Part shown: positions 54,901-64,000 of the stretch, piece by piece
How positions within the stretch are numbered: position 1 is the first letter of the stretch
How the letters are laid out: each line of letters starts with the position of its first letter
Assembly: GCA_947646735.1 (NCBI GenBank)
Contig: CANTFK010000017.1
Span: 310,001-374,000, forward strand
Origin: Peronospora farinosa
Taxonomy: Eukaryota; Oomycota; Peronosporomycetes; Peronosporales; Peronosporaceae
DNA length: 64,000 nt
Direction: 5' to 3'
Position numbers and translations under genes: made by a program
The notes under the pieces: model-generated
Told to the model about the DNA's origin: nothing
Database searches by the model: none
Seen by the model: only the letters and a program-made list of their open reading frames with translations

Positions 54901-55204
54901 CCCAGGATTGCGATGTATATCGCTCAATCCGAGTCTTCTCATCAAGGACACTTTCGTCCATTGATGAGCTGCTGAGAACCCGTTCGTTCTCGGCAAAAAC
55001 TGTTGCTGACCGAATGTCAGTCATGTACTCGTCTTCTGCGACGAGCACACAAATCTGCTTGACTTTGCCACTACGCAGATCACGCAAGAACCTTTTAGGT
55101 TCTAGCTTAGGAAACTGAGTTATCTCCGAAGTTAACTTCGGAGGCGCGATCAGATCAAGCGTATAAGCGCCTACGTTTGATCCGTCATTAACCAAGACGT
55201 TCAA
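51258..55204 (-). pseudogene. pol: Ty3-E pol: RT, RNase H, integrase, chromodomain, frameshifted
   Basis: Minus-strand pieces: pre-RT and RT start (54671-55204), RT with SYFDDVFVHSQ (54187-54639), RNase H (53389-53903, [27 protein letters not shown]), integrase finger (52984-53355, CEACQRVKP), integrase core (52399-52968, MDFVFGFPKD, SDRDPRF, GQTERANR), integrase C-terminus (51597-52034, KYIGPFRVLRR) and chromodomain (51258-51536, YLVRWRGYPPSADSWEP). Active-site residues of RT and integrase are present, but several frameshifts separate the parts. Confidence 0.9.
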
Positions 55205-55227
55205 CGTCTCGGTTACTTCTTGGGGAC

Positions 55228-56958
55228 TTATTCCCTCAGGGCTTGGGGGCTTATTACCTCAGTGATAATTTCCTGGGGACTTATTCCCGCAGGCTCGATA
55301 GAACTTGTTCCATCGACTTCCTCTAGCTGTGGTGGCGCAACCACATCGAGATCCTCTACGATCAACTCTCCAGTTGATCTAGGATTAACTTGTTGCCGCT
55401 TCTGGGCAAACGTTTTACTCTTCGGTGAATGCTGCCCTCTAGGCGAGCATTCATGTCCCGGTTCACTCGACTTATTCGAGTGGTGGACCTTCGGCGCTGC
55501 CTGTGCTTGTGCACAGCCGCCGGCAGCTTGCTCCACAGCGTGACTGTCTGTCACGCTGAGTTCTTGTGCAGTCGTACTAACGACCGAGCCACAAGTGAGG
55601 CCATCACACTCACTCGTAGTACATTCACACGCTTGTGAACGCTCCAAGACGTTCATCAGATGGCCATCTGATGAACAAGCGGCAGGCATCTTCACGGTTC
55701 GATGCTTCCAGCTGACCCATGGCTCGTACCTTCTGAGCCATGGTAATCCTAGGATGACATCAAATTTGTCATCCAGATCAAGTACGATGAAATCATCATC
55801 GTACTTTTTCCCTTCAAGCGTGTAGTGAATTCCCACTACACGTTTCTTTACTGTTACGGGTGTTGCGAGACACTGGGCGTACTCATAAGCGTAGTGGCTT
55901 AACTTCTGACAGCGATTGCACTTTTGCAATCGCTTGTACCCTGGAGAGCGAGGTCGCTCGCTCTATACATAGAAGAGGTCCATTGGTTCTGGACCTCCGC
56001 CCTCCTGTCGTCTTGGTGGACGATAGGATCCCGAGTGGACGTGAGCCTGTTGTAGGCTAAAGTCCTCCTGTTCCGCTGCAGAGATCGCTTGATCCAGCGA
56101 TTCTAGTTCCAAGCGGAACAGATGGGTCTTGACAGGACCATCTGTCAGACCCTTGATGAACACAGTAACCTGCGTGTGTTCATCGATTGGGTTCAGTACG
56201 ATACAGCTAACGAGGTATCGTACGTGTTGGGCGTAAGCGTGTATATCACGCTTACCCTGTTTCAAATCCAGGAGCTCATACCGAGCCCTGAATTCGGCGC
56301 GAGGCGGTTCAAACGTGTGTTTGAGGCGCGCCTTGAAGACATCATACGTTGGGAAAACGTATGGGTCATGAAGTTTGAGCCCTAAGGCCCAAGCTTTGGC
56401 ACGTCCTGCCAAGTTCGACATGGCGAACTTGACCTTCATCGCATCGTCATCGATGCGACGAGCCTCAATGGCATCGTCGAGCTCGACGAACCATCTAATA
56501 AAGGAGTCGCTTTCGACTGCCTTGTACTTGGAGACATCAATCTTCAAGGACTCGGGTCGACGTGTATTTGTCGACCCGGCAGCAACAGCACTAGCCTGCT
56601 GTTGTCTCGACAGATCAGACTGTTGAGCACCCTGCTGCATCAACAAATCAGCTTGTTGAGCGCCTTGTTCTCTCAACAGGTCAACCTGTTGAGAATCTTG
56701 CTCCTCTAGCAAGGTGAGTTTCTTTACAACTTAGTCAAGTTCATGTTGTATGAACTTGGCGATGGTTGCATGTTGGTCGTCTCCGCTAAGAGAGAGCAAC
56801 ATGGCACCAACGGCAGGGTTGCCGATGATTTTAGCCATACGCTGAACCGCAATCCATTCGAGGTCACTCCAATGGCGGAAATCATCACGCGTTGCGTGAT
56901 GACGTTCATCACCCGCTGATTCCATAGCGGATGGTGCGGTGGTCGCTGAACGGACCAC
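55228..56958 (-). pseudogene. gag: Ty3-E gag joined to a truncated protease
   Basis: Gag starts near 56958 (ATTAPSAMESAGDERHH), is cut by a stop near 56730 and continues at 55963-56712 (SKYKAVESDSFIRWFVELDD, FAMSNLAGRAKAWALGLKL). A TAG at 55963 precedes the zinc knuckle, whose last Cys is Tyr (CNRCQKLSHYAYEY). The frame then runs directly into the second half of the protease (DDKFDVILGLPWL). The half with the catalytic D-S-G and the gag-pol junction are missing, so about 75 protease residues are deleted relative to Ty3-A. Confidence 0.85.
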
Positions 56959-56970
56959 GAAGTGCTACCA
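56958..56970 (-). other. Primer binding site, Ty3-E
   Basis: TGGTAGCACTTCG on the minus strand, two bases inside the 5' LTR, identical to Ty3-C over 13 bp. Unrelated LTR families using the same primer site support its identification. Confidence 0.75.
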
Positions 56971-56972
56971 GG

Positions 56973-57432
56973 TGTAATGGGGCACCCTCCGACTATACTG
57001 ATTACAGTATAGTCTACTTTCACTGATTACAAAGAAGGCAGGTGCCTCAATTACCTCTCTTACACAAGAGGCAGAGGAAGCTTTACTATTAAACGATACG
57101 CTTAGAAGTAGAGGAAAAGAAAACTGTATTTAATATAGTTAACTATCTAATAGAACTAATCTGTTATAACCTATGTTAACTATATTAAACTACAACTATG
57201 TATGTTGACAACTTGCTCTCCACTCATTGCGCGCGTCCATCGGTCATTGGTCAGCGCGTTGGTTGATATGATGGCCCATATCAACCAATGAGATGGCATC
57301 TCCAACTTCAAGGAGATCTAGGAACAATATTATAAGAAAAGGTAATATTGTCAAATATTATTATTTATAATAATAATTTTATTGACACTTCATATAAGTG
57401 TCAATATTGTGTAACGGGCTCACCCCGTTACA
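56973..57432 (-). repeat. Ty3-E 5' LTR
   Basis: 460 bp, TGTAATGGGGCACC ... CACCCCGTTACA, differing from 49684-50143 at about eight positions by eye. A third copy stands alone at 62326-62784. Confidence 0.93.
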
Positions 57433-57852
57433 ACCGGCGTCACGCAGAAGCTTTTTCAGCTTCTCGTGCTTGGTGCTTCGGTGCTTCGGTGTTTAGAAAA
57501 CTCAAGACTGAGCTATATTTAATGAATCATAACTAAATATATACTTAACTACTGATTGGCTATATATATATATATAGATCGGATACGCGACTCTTTAGAA
57601 GCGTATCCTGTCGCATGAGCTTAAATGTAGATTTAAGATCGCAACTGACGTCTTTCTGAGACGTCGGGATGCCTAGCTTCAACTAGCGTCATCCCTTCTC
57701 ATGTGAATCCATCAATGGATATCACATTCACGAGGGTGGATCACATTTGTGTATCGCACCCAAGTGACAGGTCAAAAGTAATCATATGTACTTTAAAACC
57801 AAACATTAAGTATATTACTTAATGTTTACGTGTAACTAGATACCCTGTTACA
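57433..57852 (-). repeat. Ty3-F 3' LTR, inner part
   Basis: It continues the LTR begun at 49513-49683 and ends ACCCTGTTACA. It is the near-perfect inverse of 48933-49350 and contains a TA microsatellite and an 11-bp stem at 57802-57812/57816-57826. Confidence 0.85.
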
Positions 57853-57957
57853 CCATCCCCCGTTTTAGAACGATTTTACATTTTGTAAAACATCGCCTAG
57901 GAGACAGAGAGACTTGCGAGCCGTTGTAAACGCGCCGCTTTAGTCTGCTCAATTCTC

Positions 57958-59355
57958 ATGCCACCGAAACGTGGTAAGGCTGATGGGTCGCCTGCAAAGG
58001 CACCCATGCAGTCCAGCACTAAGCGCACGCGCCGCGATTTATCGCAGCCGTCGCCAAGTGCTACAGGCATTGAGACGAATCTTCCGTCTCGCTATAATGT
58101 GGATGAAGATCCATCTCTCATTGTAGACTACAATGAGAGTACGCCATTGTCATCACCTCAAAGTGGCGATGAGCATAGTGCATTGATGGGACATATGTCC
58201 CCATCATTTGAGGCACCCGTCCTTGAGGGAGCATCGATGCCTCCTGAAAGCGAAGGTAAGGCCTCGTCGCCTGCGCCTACGAGCGCAGCGACTAAGACTA
58301 AACGCGCTGCTTCGAAAGGAGTAGTCGCGACTCAATCATATGTGACTCCTCATGCTGATGTCTTGACAATCCATGATGGAGAGTCAGACTCAGGTGAGTG
58401 TGAGCTTAAAGCTCCACCAAGTAAACCTTTGGCCTCACTAGCCCGCCGTCGCGAGGACGGCTACGTGAGTGATGGCTTGCCACCAATGCCACCTCCATCT
58501 GAGTGGATGAACTCGGATGGGTCTAGTGCAGCGCTTTTGCAGCGTGCAAATATTGACGCTCATAAGTTTTATAGCGTTTTTCCTTTGTGGAAAAAGCAAG
58601 GCAAAGTACTTGGTCGTGCTTATTCAATTCCAGTCGTTCTGCGTTCTATCGAAACAGCCGACGAATATGAAGCTGAACTTCGGCGCCGTGTTACCTTGCA
58701 TTTAGATGCAACTAAACAACGGTAGAAGCGAATCAGCTTCGCCATGAAGCGTGCGCATGAAATTTTGGGTGGTAAGCGACCCCCAATTAATTCTCGCCAC
58801 GCTTCTTCTGCTAGTCCATCCGGACCTAGCAGAAAGACGACAGCTGGTGCTGCTTCACATAAGCAGCCAACAGCCCAGGCAAGTCGACGCGCAAAGCGTC
58901 AACAGGCTCCCAGGAGTCGAAGCTCGTTGTGTAACCCTTCCACTGGACCAGGATTTGGAGCTTTCGCTTCACAAACCGGTGGTCCAACAGCCTTCCAACA
59001 AGAAAGCGCGTATTCCCTTCCGTGTCCACCAACACAGGTGGCTCTCGATAGGAGTGGCGATTACGCCCACCTACTCGCGGCTGCCCACCCTGCTTCTGTT
59101 CAGTCGCAGGCTGAGTCTGCTGCGCTGAAGAGGCAGGTGAAAGATCTCAAGAGTCAAGTCTCGCGACTGACTGTGGATCTGCGCGATGTGAGGGCGAGGT
59201 ATCGTCAGGGGTATGACCGCCTGAAGATCACGTTTGGACATCTTAGAGCGACTGGTGATGAGAGAACCGCGTCAAGCGCGGAGTCCTCCTCGATCACCGA
59301 GTCCTCTATCGTCTCGTTCGTATGCGGGGAGCCTCTCGGCTTCCTCGTCGCCTGA
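57958..59355 (+). pseudogene. Antisense ORF of Ty3-F, one amber stop, about 465 codons
   Basis: The frame starts 106 bp inside the LTR at MPPKRGKADGS and runs in one frame to 59355, with a single TAG at 58723-58725. The first part is Ser/Pro-rich and acidic (DPSLIVDYNES). The middle (VFPLWKKQGKVLGRAY) is unrecognised. The end is a coiled coil (ALKRQVKDLKSQVSRLTVDL). Length matches the 487-aa Ty3-A frame. It overlaps the sense chromodomain at 58826-59035 on the other strand. Ty3-B retains its C-terminal part at 7362-7609. Confidence 0.65.
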
Positions 59356-62285
59356 TCGGCCGCGACGCTCGACTCACAGTCGACGTCACCATCGGTCTCT
59401 TTAGACCGATGTGGATATGTGATCTCTTCTGGATCAACATACCGTTTCAGACGACCCACGTAAAATAAGGGGTGCGTCTTCATATACGGTGGGAGAGTGA
59501 GCCTATAATATAGGTCTCCAACTTCTTCAATCACTGTAAAGGGCCCAATGAATCGGGTCAATAGATTAGTCGGACCACCAGGTAGTACAGAAATTGCATG
59601 TTTAGGTAGGGTAGCAGTACTTAATAGCACTTTGTCCCCCACACTAAAGTGTTCATTGTTTTTGCGACCATGCTGGTCTGCATATTGTTTTTGCTTGTCC
59701 TTGCGCTTGCCATCGCGTCACGGACTTTACTTGTGATGTCTAATCGCTCATCCACAAAGCGCTGAGCTTCGCTCACGCTTTAAGCATTTATCTTGCCGAT
59801 GACGCCTCCAAGAGGTCGTTCATGGGTCGACGCTGTTGATAACACTATAGTGTCATCATCGAGGAGCACAGGCATTTCTTGCCGTTACTCCTCATTGGCA
59901 CCTATAGGTTTCGTGACCACTGCTAAATGAGCAGTGTAACTAGGCAATTGTGACCCTCTTTGGCATTCGCACCGAGCGAAGTGAGGGGCCCTACCCCACT
60001 AAGACTCGGGCTGCGTACAAACGAGACTGGCGTTCGAGGATGACGCAGTCCGTTAATGTAAAACGGTGTTTCACCCGTACGTGGCGTGAACACTATTATT
60101 AATAACGAACTCCACGAATGGAAATTGCTTGCTCCATTCTTTAGGAGTCGCTACTTTACGCAACACACCCGCCACGACTCGATTGGCCCGTTCTGTTTGG
60201 CCATCGGTCTGGGGATGATCAGCGGTTGACATGTGGAGCTTGCTACCCAGCAGCTCAAACACATGTCGCCAAAAAACCGACGTAAAACGCGGATCCCGGT
60301 CCGATACTATGGACTCGGGCATCCCGTGTAGTCGATACACGTGATCCAGAAACAAGAGGGCAGCCTCTTTTCTTGAGATCTTGGTGCTACATGGTGCCAA
60401 ATGCACCATCTTGCTCAGTCTTTCTACAAAGACGACGATCCTCGTCCTGCCTTTATGGTCAGGCGGTAAGCCAAACATGAAGTCCAAACTGACCGACTTC
60501 CAACATTCAGTTGGAATCGTCAGTGGCTTCAGTGGCGCACTCTTCGAAGGTGCAGGCTTTATGCGCTGACACTCTTCGCAAGAGCGAATATACTTGGCCA
60601 CCCACCGATATAGGTGGGCCACCAAAATTTCCTCTGACAATCGTAAGAATGTCTTTTCACGGCCCAGATGCCCACTCGATGGCGCATCATGGCACTCGTG
60701 AAGTATCATCAGCTTGAGATCTGTGTCATGAGGGACATAGATTCTCAAGGGATCACAGGGTGACAGTTGATGCCATAACAGGCCATCACTGTAACTAAAG
60801 CGATTTAGTTTCGCTTTGAGGTGCGAAGGAAGGGTAACCTTTCGTCCACCAAAATGATCCAACAGCAGGCGACAATGTTCGTCCTGACTGTAAGATTTCT
60901 TTATATCGGAGGCCATTAAGTTAGTCACATGGTAGGCCTTCATGGCTGCCAATGTTGACGACTCAACTTGTGCTTTCGCACGAGAAACACTATCCTGGTG
61001 TCTTGCCTCGAAGTCTGGTCTGCGCGATAACGCGTCAGCCAAGACATTCGACTGACCCGGCTTGCATTCAACTTTGAAATTCAGAGAAGAATGTTAGCCA
61101 TCTCGCCATTCTCGGCGAGAGGTGCGGTGATTTATAGCGGTCCGCAGTGATGCGTGATCCGTATAAATCACAAAAGGTTCGGTGCCCAAGAGGTGCACCC
61201 GAAACTTCACAAGGACATACTTACTTGAAAGTAGCTCCTTGTCATGCACAGGGTAATTCATCTCGGCAGCTTTTAAAAGCCGAGACTGATAAGAAATGAC
61301 ACGGTCAACGCCGTTGTCATCCATCTGCATGAGCGCGCTGCCGGTTGCAACTTTGCTTGCATCGCAGACGACGCTAAAAGGCTTATCCGCGTCTGGCAAT
61401 GCCAAGACCGGTGCCTCTACAAGAGATTGCTTCACTGAAGTGAACGCATCTTCTTGTTCCTTTGACCAAGTCCATTCTGTATCCTTTTTAAAAGGTCAGA
61501 CAATGGCTTGGTTTGCTCCGCATAATTTTTGCTGTACTTATGCAAGTAATTAGCGAGCCCAAGGAATTGGCACAGATCCTTCACATAACGTGGGAGTGTC
61601 CATTCCTTGATAGCCTTTACCTTTTCTGGGTACCGTGTGTACCCACTATGCAGCCCAACCCAGGTATCTCGGGGACCCCTATCACGCACTTTTGCAAGTT
61701 AACGTACAATTGGTCGTCACCCAGAGTCTGCAACACAGCGTCTAAATGACGCTTGTGCGACTCTATTGCGCTCAGACCGTCCTCCGCCCTACTATGCACG
61801 AATACATCGTCAAAGTAATGGGGCGCGTAGGCACGGTGCTGACGCATCACGTGAGCCACCACTCGGTTGAATGTTGCTGGAGCATTTTTCAACCCTTGTG
61901 GCATCACAAGCCCTCCCACAGCATACCGCTTGGAATGCTTACTGCCGTTTTGGCTACATCAGTCTCTCCCATGAGAATTTGATAGTAGCCATCCTTCAGA
62001 TCCAACGCGGAAAAGATAGTTGACTTTCCCATGGAGTTCAACAAGATATCTTTCCGCGGGATCGGCGTTTGAGCCGGAATGGTGGACGTGTTCAGCTTAT
62101 TATAAGCATGAACCACGCGTCATCCACCTGTTGCTTTACGCACACAGAAGGTCAGGCTGCAGTGAGGCGACTTGCTCTCACGTACATGTCCCGCCTTAGC
62201 TCGCTTGTAGAAGAACTTATCGATGTAATCGACTTGTTCCTTCGGCAACGGCCATTGCCTGGTTATACAATACTTGGTGCCAGGT
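58826..62285 (-). pseudogene. pol: Ty3-F pol remnant: RT to chromodomain
   Basis: Pieces on the minus strand: chromodomain (58826-59035, LVQWKGYTTSFDSWEP), integrase C-terminus (59205-59642, RFIGPFTVIEEV), integrase core and finger (60071-61042, SDRDPRF, GQTERANR, CEECQRIKP), RNase H (61094-61435, VVCDASKVATGSALMQM) and RT (61617-62250, HYFDDVFVHSR). Multiple frameshifts. The N-terminal part of RT is at the truncation point. Confidence 0.88.
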
Positions 62286-62325
62286 ACGCAAAATGGACAA
62301 CCGAGTGACCCTCTGCAAGCCATGA

Positions 62326-62784
62326 TGTAATGGGGCACCCTCCGACTATACTGATTACAGTATAGTCTGCTTTCACTGATTACAGTGAAACCAGGTGCCT
62401 TAATTACCTCACGTACACGTGATCAGAGGAAGGGAATTAACTAAACAAACGCTTAGTTGAGAAGGAAAAGAAAACTGTATTTAATATAGTTAACTATCTA
62501 ATAGAACTAATCTGTTATAACCTATGTTAACTATATTAAACTACAACTATGTATGTTGACAACTTGCTCTCCACTCATTGCGCGCGTCCATCGGTCATTG
62601 GTCAGCGCGTTGGTTGATATGATGGCCCATATCAACCAATGAGATGGCATCTCCAACTTCAAGGAGATCTAGGAACAATATTATAGAAAAGATAATATTG
62701 TCAAAAATATTATTATTTATAATAATAATTTTATTGACACTTCATATAAGTGTCAATATTATGTAACGGGCTCACTCCGTTACA
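62326..62784 (-). repeat. Solo LTR of the Ty3-E family with 5-bp duplication
   Basis: 459 bp matching the Ty3-E LTRs, with an altered stretch near 62395-62465. It is flanked by catga on both sides (62321-62325 and 62785-62789), showing a genuine insertion later reduced by LTR-LTR recombination. Orientation follows Ty3-E. Confidence 0.9.
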
Positions 62785-63905
62785 CATGATATGTCACTCG
62801 CACGCGATAATCTTGCAAGTTTATAGTAAATTAACTAGGGTGTGTACCCGTCGTTCCGACGGACATGCTTTATGCTATTAATAATTATAGGGGTGTTCCC
62901 GTCGTTTCGGCCGACAGGTGCACAAATTTGGCGCTGATTGTAGATTGACTTAGGTAATTGATTAGTTTTAAAGGTAATGTGTATGAAGGTCAATGTGTAC
63001 ACTAATAGGTAATATACAATACATATGGGTCACTTCGCTTTTTGGAACTGAATCCAAATCAACCTAGTGACAACGCTTGCTCTTACCACATTAAGTGTAT
63101 TATTAAAGCAATAAACTCATGTTTTTTAAACGAATCTAAAGTATGTGTCTAATCTAATTTTTTAAGAAAAGCTGTGTTTGATAAAGCAACATAACGATGG
63201 GAATGAAGGTCAACGTGTACCCATCGTTTCGTCGATGTACTAAATAAAGAACGGACACACCAAATAAACTATACTCAGTTAAAAAAATCTACCCATTTTT
63301 TATCGATGCAAAACGCAAAATCAGCCAATTTAAAATAGCCGACAATGCAAAATTAGCCAATCCAAAATTAGCAAATAATGCAAAAGTAGCCAATCCGAAT
63401 GCCGGAAAAGGAGCACTACGGACGGACACAATCCTTTTATTATATAGAAGATGCAATAAAGGCTGCTGGTCCTTAAAGACTCGGCTTACACTTGACTTAT
63501 GATTCTGGGTTTGGTCAAGCGCTACTCACCGCCTTCTTCTTAGTTGTTTTCCCTCCACACGTGTACTCGCATCGTTCTTTTTTTCGTTATCGAAGGTCTT
63601 AATGCGCATTCGATTTGACACCATTTCTGTGTTGTAGACTTCTGCGGAATCGGGATTTCCGTTCGGCAGCACCGGAAATCGTGGCTTAAACTGTGTCCAA
63701 GCATGATACTATAGCTATTATTGAGAGACTACAATATTAGCACAATTTTCGATGCAAGCTAAAGTGAAGAATTTAAACGTGTCGAACCTTTACGGGCTCT
63801 CTCAACACTATAATTGAAGCCGACTCATGTGTGTCTTATGTGCTCAAAACTTCGATTAATATTTTCGATTTCCATATGTCGGTATTACTACTCTTATATT
63901 TCATA
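62785..63905. other. Intergenic with short repeated motifs
   Basis: A GTGTACCC-GTCG-TTCCGAC-type motif recurs near 62840, 62893 and 63215. The phrase atgaaggtcaaygtgtac occurs near 62982 and 63204. A degenerate ~31-33-bp tandem repeat (aatgcaaaattagccaatcc) is present three times at 63313-63405. On the minus strand 63526-63708 is open and ends in a Lys/Arg-rich tail (RIKTFDNEKKN); this may be the end of a gene or mobile-element ORF, but I cannot name it. Confidence 0.45.
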
Positions 63906-63998
63906 CTATTTTACGACGTGGCGCTTATTACGTCGAATGAGCAGTCCCTTCTTGTGCTTCCATGTTGCGCAGGTTCCACACGCCGAGACGTATTCTTT
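63906..63998 (-). pseudogene. Possible retroelement integrase finger remnant at window edge
   Basis: The minus strand reads KEYVSACGTCATWKHKKGLL then a stop at 63906. The C-x-x-C followed by a Lys-rich stretch and GLL resembles the second half of the H2C2 finger of Ty3-type integrases. The match is short and the window ends here. Confidence 0.3.
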
Positions 63999-64000
63999 AA

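Larger units (their letters stand above)
49684..57432 (-). mobile_element. Ty3-E: Ty3/gypsy chromovirus, internally deleted, inside the Ty3-F LTR
   Basis: Two 460-bp LTRs (49684-50143 and 56973-57432), about 98% identical by eye, bound a minus-strand element with primer site, gag, partial protease, RT, RNase H, integrase and chromodomain, plus a plus-strand antisense frame. The flanks (ctaag and accgg) do not match. Comparison with the inverted LTR copy shows 10 bp of target (acaagaagtc) missing instead of a 5-bp duplication. Its whole length is unusually rich in perfect short hairpins. Confidence 0.92.
49513..62285 (-). mobile_element. Ty3-F: truncated Ty3/gypsy element carrying Ty3-E
   Basis: Same family as Ty3-B. 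The 3' LTR is at 49513-49683 plus 57433-57852, interrupted by Ty3-E. Inward lie the antisense frame (57958-59355) and pol read on the minus strand up to the RT region, where homology to Ty3-B stops near 62285. Protease, gag and the 5' LTR are missing, so the element is 5'-truncated by deletion. About 40 bp of unrelated DNA separate its broken end from a solo LTR. Confidence 0.85.

Noticed and set aside
49684..62784. Ty3-E 5' LTR and the solo LTR at 62326 as the two ends of one large element
   Set aside because: The solo LTR has its own perfect catga duplication, and the DNA between is the Ty3-F family, not Ty3-E.

Overview
The window looks like nuclear DNA of a plant-associated oomycete, probably a Peronosporales member (Phytophthora or downy-mildew type). 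This is inferred from Ty3 chromoviruses nested in each other, very compact host genes with intergenic gaps of about 150 bp, short GT-AG introns of 67-88 bp, and a pair of large secreted jacalin-domain proteins. I saw no bacterial operons, rRNA, tRNA or CRISPR.

Layout. 1-22684 is one nested transposon block. The host element is Ty3-B, read on the minus strand, with its 5' LTR at 22095-22684. Into it have inserted Ty3-A (plus strand, ends at 7361, start off-window), a hAT DNA transposon (12664-13766, 8-bp duplication) and a full-length Ty3-C (14116-22047, 5-bp duplication). 22877-48182 is the host gene island: CWF19-like splicing factor, a decayed membrane-protein locus, a 5'-truncated LINE, a five-domain jacalin protein, a mitochondrial pyruvate dehydrogenase kinase, a six-exon glomulin/ALF4-like gene, a second jacalin protein and sphingosine-1-phosphate lyase. 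48425-62784 is a second nested block: MULE transposase relic, inverted LTR, Ty3-F, Ty3-E inside Ty3-F's LTR, and a solo LTR. The last 1.2 kb is intergenic, with short repeats and possible retroelement remnants.

Main points. (1) All five Ty3 elements carry an antisense reading frame starting beside the 3' LTR and running back over the chromodomain/integrase end of pol. In Ty3-A it is open for 487 codons, and its first 200 residues, which lie outside pol, are clearly homologous to the Ty3-C copy. It has a conserved N-terminal domain, an RS-rich middle (A and C) and a C-terminal coiled coil. This is the best candidate for an undescribed system. (2) The Ty3 elements, most strongly Ty3-E, are packed with short perfect hairpins with 7-21 bp stems, about one per 50 bp in the densest stretch, in coding and non-coding DNA alike. 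(3) Ty3-A and Ty3-C share a textbook -1 frameshift cassette (A AAA AAC, 8-nt spacer, hairpin) between gag and pol. (4) A 466-bp segment of the first jacalin gene is duplicated almost perfectly; the copies differ by one G in a G-run, which breaks the frame.

Most Ty3 coding regions are broken by nonsense codons, frameshifts or deletions, so the copies are probably immobile now. Several breaks are one-base changes in homopolymers and may be sequencing errors.
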